In this document: piece by piece, positions 43,447 to 52,425 of the stretch | How the letters are laid out: each line of letters begins with the position of its first letter | Numbering within the stretch: position 1 is the stretch's first letter | Source of the DNA: PHAA01 sp964457945 | GTDB lineage: Bacteria > Bacillota > Syntrophomonadia > Syntrophomonadales > Syntrophomonadaceae | Assembly: GCA_964457945.1 (NCBI GenBank) | Contig: CAYWFX010000002.1 | Coordinates: forward strand, 124,001 to 188,000 | Direction of reading: 5' to 3' | DNA length: 64,000 nucleotides | Notes under the pieces: model-generated | Database searches by the model: none | What the model was told of the DNA's origin: nothing | Seen by the model: the letters and a program-made list of their open reading frames with translations, nothing else | Made by a program: the position numbers and the translations under genes

Positions 43447-43860
43447 ATGGGAAATCAATCATCAATGCAATTATCGTTAATTGCCCCCTGTGGGATGGAC
43501 TGCGGAATATGCAGAGCGTACCTTCGGGATAAGAAAAATTGTCCGGGATGTAATGGAATTGACGTTAATAAGTCTGCATCCTGTTTGAAATGCAGAATTA
43601 AAAACTGTGAAAAGATACAAGAAAGCAAATTCATATTCTGTTATGAATGCAACCAGTTCCCCTGCTCAAATATGAAGCGGCTGGATAAGCGGTATAGAAT
43701 TAATTATGCGATGAGTATGATAGAAAACCTGGAACAAATCAAGCGTTTAGGGATGGACGAATTCATGAAGAGTGAAAAAATCAAATGGAGCTGTAAAAAT
43801 TGCGGCGGGATCATTTGTGTACATAAAGGGTATTGTATAAACTGTAATGAAAAGAAATAA
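43447..43860 (+). CDS. DUF3795 domain protein
   Basis: 137 residues with many Cys: LIAPCGMDCGICRAYLRDKKNCPGC at the start, then SCLKCRIKNCEK, CYECNQFPCSNMKRLDKRYR and a C-terminal CKNCGG..C. This is the DUF3795 pattern, likely binding zinc or an Fe-S cluster. Role unknown. Confidence 0.88.
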   Translation: MGNQSSMQLSLIAPCGMDCGICRAYLRDKKNCPGCNGIDVNKSASCLKCRIKNCEKIQESKFIFCYECNQFPCSNMKRLDKRYRINYAMSMIENLEQIKRLGMDEFMKSEKIKWSCKNCGGIICVHKGYCINCNEKK

Positions 43861-43902
43861 CTGCAATAATATCATGAAAAACGAATCATGGAGGTTTTAA
43901 CT

Positions 43903-44211
43903 ATGAAATGGTTGTGGACTTGGGACGGTCAGTGTTTTGGATATAGAGATCACGAGGATTTATGGACATATGATGGCAAACATGTTGGAAAAATAAACGG
44001 AACGGATATTTATGATTCAAAGGGAAACTATTTAGGTGAAATTATTAACGGAGAAAGGCTTATTACATGTAAAAGCAAAAAACTTGATACGGGATATTGC
44101 TTCACGCCTTATGCTAACAGAGCAGCAGTAACCAAAAAGGTTAATTATGCAGGATATAAAATGTATGTTGGATATGAGGATTTCCCGAAATTAGAAGATA
44201 GGACTAGCTGA
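43903..44211 (+). CDS. 4-fold beta-flower protein
   Basis: 102 residues from the ATG at 43903 with TGGAGG 8 bp before it; a start 15 bp upstream overlaps this site. Short beta repeats such as LWTWDGQCFGYRDHEDLWTYDGKHVGKINGTDIYDSKGNYLGEI match the small '4-fold beta flower' family. Function unknown. Confidence 0.75.
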   Translation: MKWLWTWDGQCFGYRDHEDLWTYDGKHVGKINGTDIYDSKGNYLGEIINGERLITCKSKKLDTGYCFTPYANRAAVTKKVNYAGYKMYVGYEDFPKLEDRTS

Positions 44212-44271
44212 AAATCATAGGTGTTTCAGCTTCCCATTAGCTATGTTTTTAACAAGAAAGGAAAACAATTT

Positions 44272-44640
44272 ATGAATGTTCGAATTAGTGAAAAAGATAT
44301 CTCAAAAATTGCAGTTATAGAAAGTTCAGATATTTTAATTAACAATACGCAGGATGCATTAGATTTGATGGCAACAATAACACACTTGTATGAATGCAAT
44401 AAAATGATTATCAGTGAATCATCGATCATCAAAAGCTTTTTTGATTTAAAGACAGGATTTGCGGGAGAAGTATTGCAGAAGTTTACAAACTATAATATGA
44501 AAATTGCCATTGTAGGGGATTTTGAAAAATATAATAGTAAGAGTCTAAAAGATTTCATTTTCGAAAGCAACAAAGGCAGTCAGGTTTTCTTCCTGCCCGA
44601 AGAACAAGCCGCAATAGATAGACTTCACATGGTGAGGTGA
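44272..44640 (+). CDS. DUF4180 domain protein
   Basis: 122 residues from the ATG at 44272 behind AGAAAGG. IAVIESSDILINNTQDALDLMATI, SSIIKSFFDLKTGFAGEVLQKFTNYNMKIAIVGDFEKY and SLKDFIFESNKGSQVFFLPEEQAAI match DUF4180 over its full length. Function unknown. It is separated by 4 bp from the following Fe-S protein gene, so cotranscription is likely. Confidence 0.9.
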   Translation: MNVRISEKDISKIAVIESSDILINNTQDALDLMATITHLYECNKMIISESSIIKSFFDLKTGFAGEVLQKFTNYNMKIAIVGDFEKYNSKSLKDFIFESNKGSQVFFLPEEQAAIDRLHMVR

Positions 44641-44644
44641 GCAT

Positions 44645-45439
44645 ATGAAAAGTAACGATTGGCTTACACTTCTGACCACGGATTATGTTAAGAATTATCC
44701 GCAGCTAAATAATACTCAGACGGTCTGGAAGGACCCTCTGTTTGCTGTCGCTGATGCATGCGATCCTTTGTTTATGGAACTGAAAACACAAGTCGGGCCT
44801 ACTCATCTACTACCTCAAGACTTGCTTGCCGGGGCCAAAAGTGTAATCTGCTATTTCCTTCCCTTGGCCAGCAAAATCGGTCGCAGCAATAAACGAGGTG
44901 AGCCCTGCTCAGACCAGTGGGCTTTTGCTTACCTGGAGACCAACCAGCTCATTAAAGACTTGAATAGCCATATCCAAGGCGAACTAACACGAAAAGAATA
45001 CTTGGCCGCAGTGACTCCAGCTACCCATAACTTCGATAAAAAGACCCTGCTCAGCAATTGGTCTCACCGTCATATTGCTGTGATCGCAGGGTTGGGAACC
45101 ATGGGTCTGAATAGAATGCTAATAACCGATCAGGGCTGTTGCGGACGACTGGGCAGCTTTGTAACCGATATGCCGCTTACCCCCACTCCCCGTTCTGCTG
45201 TTAGTGCCTGCCTTCACTTATATAATGAAAGCTGTTTGCAATGCATCAAGAACTGCCCTCAGGGCGCTCTGCAGGAAAAACAATTTGATCGCCACAAGTG
45301 CTACGAAATGCTGCTGCAGAATGCCGATATCCATAAGGAAAAAGGATTTGCAGATGCCTGTGGTAAATGCGTAAGCTATGTTCCCTGTTCCTTCACCAAC
45401 CCGGTTAAAAAGTTACTGGCCAAGAAGCCAACCAATTAA
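44645..45439 (+). CDS. Epoxyqueuosine reductase-like 4Fe-4S protein
   Basis: 264 residues. AGAKSVICYFLPLASKIGRSN and HRHIAVIAGLGTMGLNRMLIT match QueG-like proteins; the Cys motif ESCLQCIKNCPQGAL is a ferredoxin-type cluster, with CGKCVSYVPC supplying a second set. True QueG has a longer C-terminal part and a cobalamin site; this shorter form is a paralogue found in anaerobes. Likely a redox enzyme; substrate unknown. Confidence 0.85.
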   Translation: MKSNDWLTLLTTDYVKNYPQLNNTQTVWKDPLFAVADACDPLFMELKTQVGPTHLLPQDLLAGAKSVICYFLPLASKIGRSNKRGEPCSDQWAFAYLETNQLIKDLNSHIQGELTRKEYLAAVTPATHNFDKKTLLSNWSHRHIAVIAGLGTMGLNRMLITDQGCCGRLGSFVTDMPLTPTPRSAVSACLHLYNESCLQCIKNCPQGALQEKQFDRHKCYEMLLQNADIHKEKGFADACGKCVSYVPCSFTNPVKKLLAKKPTN

Positions 45440-45480
45440 CAAATGGAATTTGCCATTAGGTAAAACGAGGCGGTGAATTA

Positions 45481-47181
45481 ATGGATGTTGATAATCAAGC
45501 GACTATAGATTCTTTGGTAAACGAAGTCGAGGCTTTGAAGGCTCGGATCGAGACACTTGAAAACCGGATTGGTCAGATAAATTACCCTACCAATAATAAG
45601 GAAAGCTCTAGCTCAAGCAGGCCGGTATATGTCAAACCCGCCGTATTACCGCCCTATGAACCTACACCAAGAAGTAGACCGGCATTTTCCGAGAATTTTA
45701 TTGGCGGTAAACTGTTGAACCGCATTGGGGCTTTAATCGTGATTTTTGCTATGGCCTACTTTTTAAAGTGGTCGTTTGATAATCACTTAATAGGAGAATT
45801 GGGCCGTTGTGTTCTGGGGCTCTTGACAGGAGTAGGTTTAATTACGGCCGGACAAATCTTCCTAAAAAAGAATTATCCGGTGTTTGCCCAGGGCTTAATC
45901 GGTGCAGGTATAGCTATCATATATCTATCTTCCTATGCGGCCGTTAATTATTATCATTTAATTAGTCCGTATATGGCCTTTGCTTTAATGTTTCTTACCG
46001 CTTTAGGCAGCGGAGTTCTGGCAGCTGTCGGAAATATGCCCGGCACAGCTGTAATGGCAACTATAGGCGGCTTCCTGGTTCCCTTTTTAATGGGCAGTCA
46101 TACCGGGCAGATAGTACCCTTGCTAAGCTATATAGCCATTCTAGATGTGGGCGTTTTGTTTCTTGCCTATTATCGCCGGTGGGTCTTCTTGGACCTTATT
46201 GCCCTAGTGGGGACGGCACTAATTATTTGTGTGGCAGCCTTTAATCTAAATTGGACTATATGGATCGGCCAGGCTTATTTGACCGGATTTCTGCTTTTGT
46301 TTATGGGTGTGGCAGCTATCAATAAGCATGTGATCCGATTTAACCAGCTGGTTTTATTTATTGGCAGTGGTTTAATTTTTATCGGAGCTTCTTTTATAAA
46401 TCTAACCAATAAAATGATAGATTGGCTGGGCTTAATCAGCCTTAGTTTTACTTTTATCTACCTGGTTTATTATTGGTTACTGAATGTAAAAAGCAAGCCG
46501 ACACCGCTTTTTACCAAAACAATTCTGGTCATTGCTATGACATTGGCTCTGCTGACAGCACCGTTGCAGTTGGATGGGGTGTATGCTCAGATGGCCTGGC
46601 TGGCTGCAGTAGCCGTACTGCTATATTCCGGTCAATTAATACACCCCAAAGCGCTATTTGCCATAGCCTTGTTTATAGTTACCGCAGTTTTCACATCCGT
46701 TTTTGCTATGTACACTCCGGCTTATCCCACTCCGATATTTAATAAAGCCACCCTTATTCTGGCTTTATGTACCATAATTTGGTTCTGGGCAATGCTTCTA
46801 AACCAGCGCTATTATCAGCGCCAGCTCACCAATTTTTCCCTGGCCCTATTTATAGCAGGAACTATTTTTTACCTGTTAGATTTTAATATTAATAACGCCA
46901 TTTATTACTATCAGGCTAACCAGTCCTTTACATTCTTAATACCTATTTCTTGGGCACTGGTGAGCAGTCTGGTCCTGTGGCTAGGGGTACGGCAAAAAAA
47001 TATTTCGGTGCGTATGTTTAGCCTGGTCTTATTCGGTCTGGTTATTATGCGCACCCTGTTCTACGACCTGCAGCAGTTGGATACTGCCTTTAAAATCATG
47101 GTCTTGTTGGCTATCGGCTTAATTTCGCTGGCCATATCATTTTTCTATCAAAAGAGGATGAAAGGGGATTTCCAGGAATGA
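45481..47181 (+). CDS. DUF2339 multi-pass membrane protein
   Basis: 566 residues. An N-terminal coiled-coil stretch (SLVNEVEALKARIETLENRIGQ) and Pro/Ser-rich linker precede about 14 transmembrane helices; the motif GGKLLNRIGALIVIFAMAYFLKWSFDN and MATIGGFLVPFLMG are typical of DUF2339. Function unknown, perhaps cell-envelope related. It overlaps the next gene by 4 bp, forming a two-gene operon that is recurrent with DUF3999. Confidence 0.92.
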   Translation: MDVDNQATIDSLVNEVEALKARIETLENRIGQINYPTNNKESSSSSRPVYVKPAVLPPYEPTPRSRPAFSENFIGGKLLNRIGALIVIFAMAYFLKWSFDNHLIGELGRCVLGLLTGVGLITAGQIFLKKNYPVFAQGLIGAGIAIIYLSSYAAVNYYHLISPYMAFALMFLTALGSGVLAAVGNMPGTAVMATIGGFLVPFLMGSHTGQIVPLLSYIAILDVGVLFLAYYRRWVFLDLIALVGTALIICVAAFNLNWTIWIGQAYLTGFLLLFMGVAAINKHVIRFNQLVLFIGSGLIFIGASFINLTNKMIDWLGLISLSFTFIYLVYYWLLNVKSKPTPLFTKTILVIAMTLALLTAPLQLDGVYAQMAWLAAVAVLLYSGQLIHPKALFAIALFIVTAVFTSVFAMYTPAYPTPIFNKATLILALCTIIWFWAMLLNQRYYQRQLTNFSLALFIAGTIFYLLDFNINNAIYYYQANQSFTFLIPISWALVSSLVLWLGVRQKNISVRMFSLVLFGLVIMRTLFYDLQQLDTAFKIMVLLAIGLISLAISFFYQKRMKGDFQE

Positions 47182-48431
47182 GAATTAAAATGGTTGGCCT
47201 ATTAGTCCTAGCCTTTATTACCCTAAATGCATCATGGGGATGGGCAGGAACTCCTCAGGCAGAATGGCAGTATTATAAGGAGGTCCCAGTTGAAAAGAGA
47301 GGTTTTACCCTGATTCAGCTTGATTCCCAAGCTATGAATAATTGTCAGGCATCTTTTGCCGATCTAAGAATAACTGATCAACAAGGGAAAGAAATACCCA
47401 GCCAAGTCATTCAACCCGGTCAGGAGGTAATGGTAAGCGAGGCTAGCTTGATTAATTCTGTGGAGTATTCTGACTACACTTCAACGGTTATTGATCTAGG
47501 AGCAAATCCGAAGTCGCACAACCATATTGAATTGATTATTAAAGCAGATGAGGATTATCTGCGCGAAGCAAAGCTTGAAGTTAGTCATGATGGTGATAAA
47601 TGGGGGAATCTTGGCAGCAGCAAAATATTTTCCTATGCTGGAGAACAAGCCAATCAGATCGCTTATCCTACCTCTAATATGCGTTACCTGAGAGTAAATA
47701 TCAGTAATAAATCGGGTGAAAAGCCATTACCAGTTAAATCAGCCCAGGTTAAGTTCCTGCCCACTAATATTTATGAAGGCAAGCTGCTGGATGCTAAAGT
47801 GATCTCGCAGCGCTCTGATAAGGAAACCACTAAGATAGTCCTGGATTTGGGGGTTCCCAACTATATAATCACCGGAATTCAAATCCCAACCCCGGACCGT
47901 AATTTTAATCGCCGTGTAGTATGTTCCACCACCAATAATAGCAGCCGTAACACTGATGAAGTCTTTATCAAATCGGATAGCATTATGGATTATGAATGGA
48001 AAGACTACCGTTCAGTTAAGGACAGCATAGAAATCAACCAGTTTGCCAGGCGCTATCTGGTTCTATCTATTTTCAATGGCAACAGCCCCGTTTTAAATAT
48101 AAATGATATCCAGGTTTATGCCTGTACACCGGCACTTATAGCTGACTTGCAAGGCCCTGGCCGCCTATGGTATGGAAATCCCCAGGCACCAAGCCCTAAT
48201 TACGATCTAAAGGAGTTTGTCAGTTTAATCAGCAGCCGGGATTTGCCAGTCATATCAGCCGGGGCCCAACAATTGAACCCGGACTATCAAGCACCAGTAA
48301 TTCCCTGGACCGAGAAAAATAAGTGGCTGCTGGATGCTGTTATCATTCTGGTGGCAGCCGGCTTTACCGTCTTTATACTTAGAAAGTTCAAACAGCTAAA
48401 GGATGGAGAAGATAAGAAGGAAGATGTTTAA
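47178..48431 (+). CDS. DUF3999 family protein
   Basis: 417 residues. Signal-like N-terminus (MVGLLVLAFITLNASWGWAG), a large beta-rich extracytoplasmic part with SFADLRITDQQGKEIPSQVI and YLRVNISNKSGEKPLPVKSAQV, and one C-terminal membrane helix (WLLDAVIILVAAGFTVFIL) before a basic tail. This matches DUF3999, which pairs with DUF2339. Role unknown. Confidence 0.85.
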   Translation: MRIKMVGLLVLAFITLNASWGWAGTPQAEWQYYKEVPVEKRGFTLIQLDSQAMNNCQASFADLRITDQQGKEIPSQVIQPGQEVMVSEASLINSVEYSDYTSTVIDLGANPKSHNHIELIIKADEDYLREAKLEVSHDGDKWGNLGSSKIFSYAGEQANQIAYPTSNMRYLRVNISNKSGEKPLPVKSAQVKFLPTNIYEGKLLDAKVISQRSDKETTKIVLDLGVPNYIITGIQIPTPDRNFNRRVVCSTTNNSSRNTDEVFIKSDSIMDYEWKDYRSVKDSIEINQFARRYLVLSIFNGNSPVLNINDIQVYACTPALIADLQGPGRLWYGNPQAPSPNYDLKEFVSLISSRDLPVISAGAQQLNPDYQAPVIPWTEKNKWLLDAVIILVAAGFTVFILRKFKQLKDGEDKKEDV

Positions 48432-48473
48432 ATCTGATCTCTCCATATTCAGCGAGCAGTCTAACGGTATTCT

Positions 48474-49244
48474 TCAACTCATAAGTATTCTGCTTAACCT
48501 TAATACCACCCATCTTGGAGAAAGTCTGAGTGAAAATACCATGAGCTTATTATATAATCCAGCAACAACAACACTTTTCCCTTTAAATAAAGCTTTATAT
48601 CCTATTGCTGCTACTTTTTCAGAGGTCATTACAAAAGCATTGAAGATTCTTGCATTGGTAAGATTAGCTTTTTCTGCAAATTCTGATTTGGTTGCACCTG
48701 GACAAAGAGCAGTAACAGTAATACCACTTCCTTCAAGATCACTGGAAATAGCTTCGGAGAAGCTGAGTACATAAGCTTTGGTAGCACAGTAAACTGCATT
48801 GAGTGGACCCGGTCCAAAAGAACCTGTGGACCCGACATTTAGTATTCTGCCATGACCCTGCTTGAGCATTTCAGGAATAGCCAGATTAGTAAGATGGGTC
48901 AAGGATGTCAAGTTTGTCTGAATTAATTGCAGCTGCTTCTCAAAATCGCTGCTTTGAAACTTTCCATAAACCTGTATTCCTGCGTTATTAACTAAAATGT
49001 CCACATGTATGGACTTGGATTTGAGTTCATCGAAGATTTCTTGTGGGGATGAGGGAGACGACAGATCTTTGGCTATGGTTGTTATGGCTATATTGTTTTT
49101 TTTAGAAACCTCGTTGGCAAACCTTTCCAGACGGTCTTCTCTTCTTGCAACAAGTACCAGGTCATAACCATCCTTAGCAAATAACTTTGCAAATTCCAAC
49201 CCGATTCCACTGGATGCACCCGTTATTAATACTGTTCTGTTCAT
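48474..49244 (-). CDS. Short-chain dehydrogenase/reductase
   Basis: 256 residues from the ATG at 49244 with AAGGTG upstream. NADP-binding TGASSGIG (about 8-15), NNAG at about 85, the catalytic Ser of NVGSTGSF and YCATK (Tyr-Lys) are intact. It resembles the YqjQ/DltE-type SDRs of Firmicutes. Substrate unknown. It is divergent from an AraC regulator gene, so it may be a target of that regulator. It is the only minus-strand gene between 30.5 and 57 kb. Confidence 0.92.
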   Translation of the reverse strand: MNRTVLITGASSGIGLEFAKLFAKDGYDLVLVARREDRLERFANEVSKKNNIAITTIAKDLSSPSSPQEIFDELKSKSIHVDILVNNAGIQVYGKFQSSDFEKQLQLIQTNLTSLTHLTNLAIPEMLKQGHGRILNVGSTGSFGPGPLNAVYCATKAYVLSFSEAISSDLEGSGITVTALCPGATKSEFAEKANLTNARIFNAFVMTSEKVAAIGYKALFKGKSVVVAGLYNKLMVFSLRLSPRWVVLRLSRILMS

Positions 49245-49392
49245 AATATGAATCACCTTTCAGTTTTTATATTTTATTTATAGCTTATATGCCTTTTCCC
49301 CTCAATGATAAGAAACGAAAAAGTATTGACATTTTACGCAAACAGAAATAGGTTATATTGTAATAGTCAATAAACTGGTAAATGAGTGTGTA

Positions 49393-50412
49393 ATGATGAA
49401 TAATTTTTTAACCATGTCAGTGACTAAAATATCAGCATTTCTAAATAATATAGAAAATCTCGGAGTCGATAAAACAGATATTCTTAATTCTGCATCTATT
49501 GATCCGTGCTTTTTAAACTCGCCTGACAATAAACTAACTTCAGAGGAAGTAAACAGGATTTTTGTAGAGGCAGCTAAATTGACCAAGAATGAAAACGTTG
49601 GTCTTCATCAGGGAGAACAATTATCAAAAGGTTTTTCAAATATTTTAGGATATGTACTAATGAACTGCCGTGATTTAGGCGATGCGGCTAAAAAGTATAC
49701 TAAATATGAAGGGATTGTTGATGAGACCAGTATCTCTGAAATTCAAATAGCAGCCAATGCAGTTGTTCTAAGTACAAGAAACGTTGATAAAGCGTTGCAA
49801 GGAAACAGAATACTCTCTGATTTTAGGGTATCTGGGATGCTCTTATATATACAAATGCTTACGGGTAAAATGATTACCTTAAAAGAGGTTTACTTTGACC
49901 ATTGTAAACCTCAAGATATATCTGAATACCAACGCATTTTTAATTGTCCTGTTTTTTTTGGAAAGTCAATAAATGCCTTAGTGTTCAATAAAGAACTGCT
50001 GCTGCTTCCAATTACTGAGCCTAATAAGGAACTTCTGTCGCTATTCGAAAGAATTGCTGGGGATACCCTTGAAAGGATGGAAAAAAGCGAAACTTATACA
50101 AAGAAAGTACTTAATATCATTGTTAAAGAAATAAGCGGGGAAATTCCGTCTATTGATATCGTGGCAAATCAGTTGGCGGTGAGTATTAGAAGCCTTCAGG
50201 AATATCTAAAAAAAGAGGGCACTTCTTATATCAAACTTGTGAATGAAGTGCGTAAGGATATAGCAATAAATTATTTAAAGGAAAAAAATGCGTCAATTGC
50301 TGAAATTGCATATATCCTTGGCTTTTCTGAAACAAGTGCCTTTAATCGGGCGTTTAAAAAATGGACTAGCCTCACCCCATGTGAATTCAGAACAAAAAGC
50401 ATCTTGCAATAA
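49393..50412 (+). CDS. AraC family regulator with Arabinose_bd-type N-terminus
   Basis: 339 residues. The N-terminal two thirds match the Arabinose_bd domain of OruR/ArgR-like AraC proteins (LGVDKTDILNSASIDPCFLNSPDNKLTSEEVNRIFVEAAKLT; FKKWTSLTPCEFR at the very end). The C-terminal HTH_18 pair is VANQLAVSIRSLQEYLKKEGTSYIKLVNEVRKDIAINYL and IAEIAYILGFSETSAFNRAFKKW. Likely regulates the divergent SDR gene; inducer unknown. Confidence 0.92.
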   Translation: MMNNFLTMSVTKISAFLNNIENLGVDKTDILNSASIDPCFLNSPDNKLTSEEVNRIFVEAAKLTKNENVGLHQGEQLSKGFSNILGYVLMNCRDLGDAAKKYTKYEGIVDETSISEIQIAANAVVLSTRNVDKALQGNRILSDFRVSGMLLYIQMLTGKMITLKEVYFDHCKPQDISEYQRIFNCPVFFGKSINALVFNKELLLLPITEPNKELLSLFERIAGDTLERMEKSETYTKKVLNIIVKEISGEIPSIDIVANQLAVSIRSLQEYLKKEGTSYIKLVNEVRKDIAINYLKEKNASIAEIAYILGFSETSAFNRAFKKWTSLTPCEFRTKSILQ

Positions 50413-50451
50413 GATAAAGACACAAGGGGACGCTTTTATGGAGGGTTTTCT

Positions 50452-50952
50452 ATGGAATATCGCAAAGCATTGTGGTTAGCACCCCTTTTGCTGGTGATTC
50501 ACAACATCGAGGAATACCTGACTATGCCTACTTTTATCAGCCGGCACGGGCAGGACTTACCCGCCTTTATTGGCAATTCTCTGGCAATAAGCTCGGAGCA
50601 GTTTTCCATAGCTTTGATGATAGTTACCCTGCTGGCATTTCTCTTTACCTTTTTAGGAAGCATAGGTGAAGCCAATGGAATCTGTATTTTTCTTGCCATC
50701 ACTACTCAGGCGGTCCTGCTCATTAACGCTGTACAGCATATTGTCGCTAGTATATGGCTTAGAAATTATATCCCAGGTGTCTTATCTTCAATTGTCTTGT
50801 ATCTTCCTCTGCTGAGCTATTCAATCTTACGAGCTCTAAAGGAAGGCTATGTATCTAAGAAGATGATAATTTACAGCTTTATCCTGGGCCTTTCTTTGCT
50901 ATTGCCAATAATCCTGCTGGCAAAATATGTTGCTTCAATTTTGAGGGCATAA
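50452..50952 (+). CDS. HXXEE domain membrane protein
   Basis: 166 residues. The HNIEE motif near residue 20 (LVIHNIEEYLTMP) and five hydrophobic helices match the HXXEE family; a second His pair is in NAVQHIVASIW. Function unknown. GGAGGG precedes the ATG. Same strand as the AraC gene, 39 bp after it. Confidence 0.88.
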   Translation: MEYRKALWLAPLLLVIHNIEEYLTMPTFISRHGQDLPAFIGNSLAISSEQFSIALMIVTLLAFLFTFLGSIGEANGICIFLAITTQAVLLINAVQHIVASIWLRNYIPGVLSSIVLYLPLLSYSILRALKEGYVSKKMIIYSFILGLSLLLPIILLAKYVASILRA

Positions 50953-50956
50953 GCAG

Positions 50957-51361
50957 ATGAACCGATTGATTGTTGGTGGTATGGTAATTGTTCTAATCCT
51001 TATTTTAGGTTTTACTGGTTGGCGTAGCTCTGATTTTGAAGCCAGACATATTTTAAGAACCTATGATTTCCATCCTGTTGGTATGCCAAGACATACAAGT
51101 GTTGTTTTGAGTGATATAACGTTTGCTTCATTCAATGAAACATCAAAGGAAATTGGCTTTAATCTACAACCATATGAAGGAAAGAAGGTTGAAGTGCTAC
51201 AGTACAAACTTCTGGAGTGTCATATGTATGAGAACGGAGAACTTCCAGTCTGGGCTACCTTCTTGTTAAATGACAAGCACCAATTAATAGGTGCATCATT
51301 GGAAGTTGAGGGTATGCCGCCAGGGACCATTTCATTCAGGGAGAATAAACCAAATTATTAA
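50957..51361 (+). CDS. Small membrane-anchored protein, DUF4830-like
   Basis: 134 residues. One N-terminal helix (RLIVGGMVIVLILILGFTGW), then a soluble part with YKLLECHMYENGELPVWATFLLNDKHQLIGASLEVEGMPPG, similar in layout to DUF4830. It lies 4 bp after the HXXEE gene, so they form a unit. Function unknown. Confidence 0.65.
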   Translation: MNRLIVGGMVIVLILILGFTGWRSSDFEARHILRTYDFHPVGMPRHTSVVLSDITFASFNETSKEIGFNLQPYEGKKVEVLQYKLLECHMYENGELPVWATFLLNDKHQLIGASLEVEGMPPGTISFRENKPNY

Positions 51362-51817
51362 GGGTTTAAGAGAACGGTAAATGAGATTCAAGAGAGCAGC
51401 TTGTTTTGACGTAGGTCTGGAATGCGGTATCAACATTAGTTTAGACTAAGATATTGCAAGATGCATATTTGTATTTGGTTTATTACAACTAATGAAGATC
51501 CAGTACTTGATGCTTATAAATGTGGATATATATTTGTTGTTTCCACGCTCTCATGCCTTAGAATTTGCTTAAAATGGAGGCAAACACACTTGGAAGACAA
51601 GAAAATTAAAACAAAAGTATTAAGACCTAAATTTGACAACGCTCTAGATATCATAGGATTTATCCTTATTTATTGAAAAATAACAATTCAAACTCGCATT
51701 ATCCATATTTTTGCTTGGGTGTAACCTTTTATTATATTCCATTCGTTAAATCTCCAAAGTTGCCTCCAATAATAATCCTTTACAAGTCATTTCAGCTTGT
51801 GTTAAAATAGCTCCCAA
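51362..51817. other. Intergenic, no gene supported
   Basis: A 71-codon frame at 51461 has no ribosome site and no family features. The motif CATTATCCATAT is present at 51697. A weak promoter for the padR gene may lie at 51779-51808 (TTTACA, 18 bp, TAAAAT). Confidence 0.45.
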
Positions 51818-51849
51818 ATAGTAAACGTTTAGTATTCTATATTTACTAT
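51818..51849 (+). promoter_or_regulatory. Inverted repeat operator upstream of padR
   Basis: ATAGTAAA (51818-51825) and TTTACTAT (51842-51849) are perfect inverted repeats, and the small palindrome TAAACGTTTA (51822-51831) overlaps the first. They lie between the predicted promoter and the ribosome site, a normal place for PadR autorepression. Confidence 0.6.
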
Positions 51850-51865
51850 ATTGGAGGGATATCTG

Positions 51866-52399
51866 ATGACTCGTCTAATGGTTTTGGGATTATTAGCTGA
51901 ATACGGTCCGATGTCTGGTTACGAGATCCAGCAAGCCATGCAATCTTCGCAAACCGATAAATGGGCTGGTGTTTTTCCCGCCTCGATATATCATGCCCTG
52001 AAAAAAATGGAGCAAGAAAATCTGGTGCAATTAGATACCATTGAACAAACGGGGAATCGTTCCAAAGCGATTTACAGCATTACCGCTCAGGGTAGAGATG
52101 ACTATAAACAATTGCTAATAGAATCCTTTATGCAGTCTTCAGTGGTTTTCCCAACCACCCTCTATACTGCCTTAACCTTCTTTAAATCAGCACCTATATC
52201 GGATATTATTTTAGCCCTGAACAAGCACGAGGAAGCAATCAAGCATTTATATGAGGAGATGAAGGCTGGTGAAGCAGCCAAGGCACAGGTCAGTAATATC
52301 CCGGAGAATGTCTTGTTCATCTTCGAAAACATTTATCAGCAATGTGAGATGCAATTGGAGTTCATTAGAAAGATAAAGCATTTTATCAGTCGGCAGTAG
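51866..52399 (+). CDS. PadR family transcriptional regulator
   Basis: 177 residues from the ATG at 51866 with GGAGGG upstream; a TTG 15 bp earlier overlaps this site. TRLMVLGLLAEYGPMSGYEIQQAM and FPASIYHALKKMEQENLVQL are the PadR winged helix; the C-terminal part (VSNIPENVLFIFENIYQQCEMQLEFIRKI) is a helical dimerisation region. It probably represses itself and the MFS pump 26 bp downstream. Confidence 0.92.
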   Translation: MTRLMVLGLLAEYGPMSGYEIQQAMQSSQTDKWAGVFPASIYHALKKMEQENLVQLDTIEQTGNRSKAIYSITAQGRDDYKQLLIESFMQSSVVFPTTLYTALTFFKSAPISDIILALNKHEEAIKHLYEEMKAGEAAKAQVSNIPENVLFIFENIYQQCEMQLEFIRKIKHFISRQ

Positions 52400-52425
52400 A
52401 AGAACTGATTAATGAGGAAATATTT

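Noticed and set aside
32417..44271. Gene-cassette array with integron attC sites
   Set aside because: GTTAGGC at 33792 fits an attC core, but the other copies read ATTAGGC or AAGGC, no matching complementary core lies at a constant distance, and no integron integrase is in the window. I report only a repeat of unknown type.
48403..48774. 123-codon frame on the + strand
   Set aside because: It runs antisense through the catalytic region of the SDR gene, which has clear motifs.
49326..49359. Promoter TTGACA/TATATT before the AraC gene
   Set aside because: The spacer is 22 bp, too long for a normal sigma-A promoter.
51461..51676. 71-codon frame
   Set aside because: No ribosome site, no recognisable fold, and base composition like the surrounding noncoding DNA.
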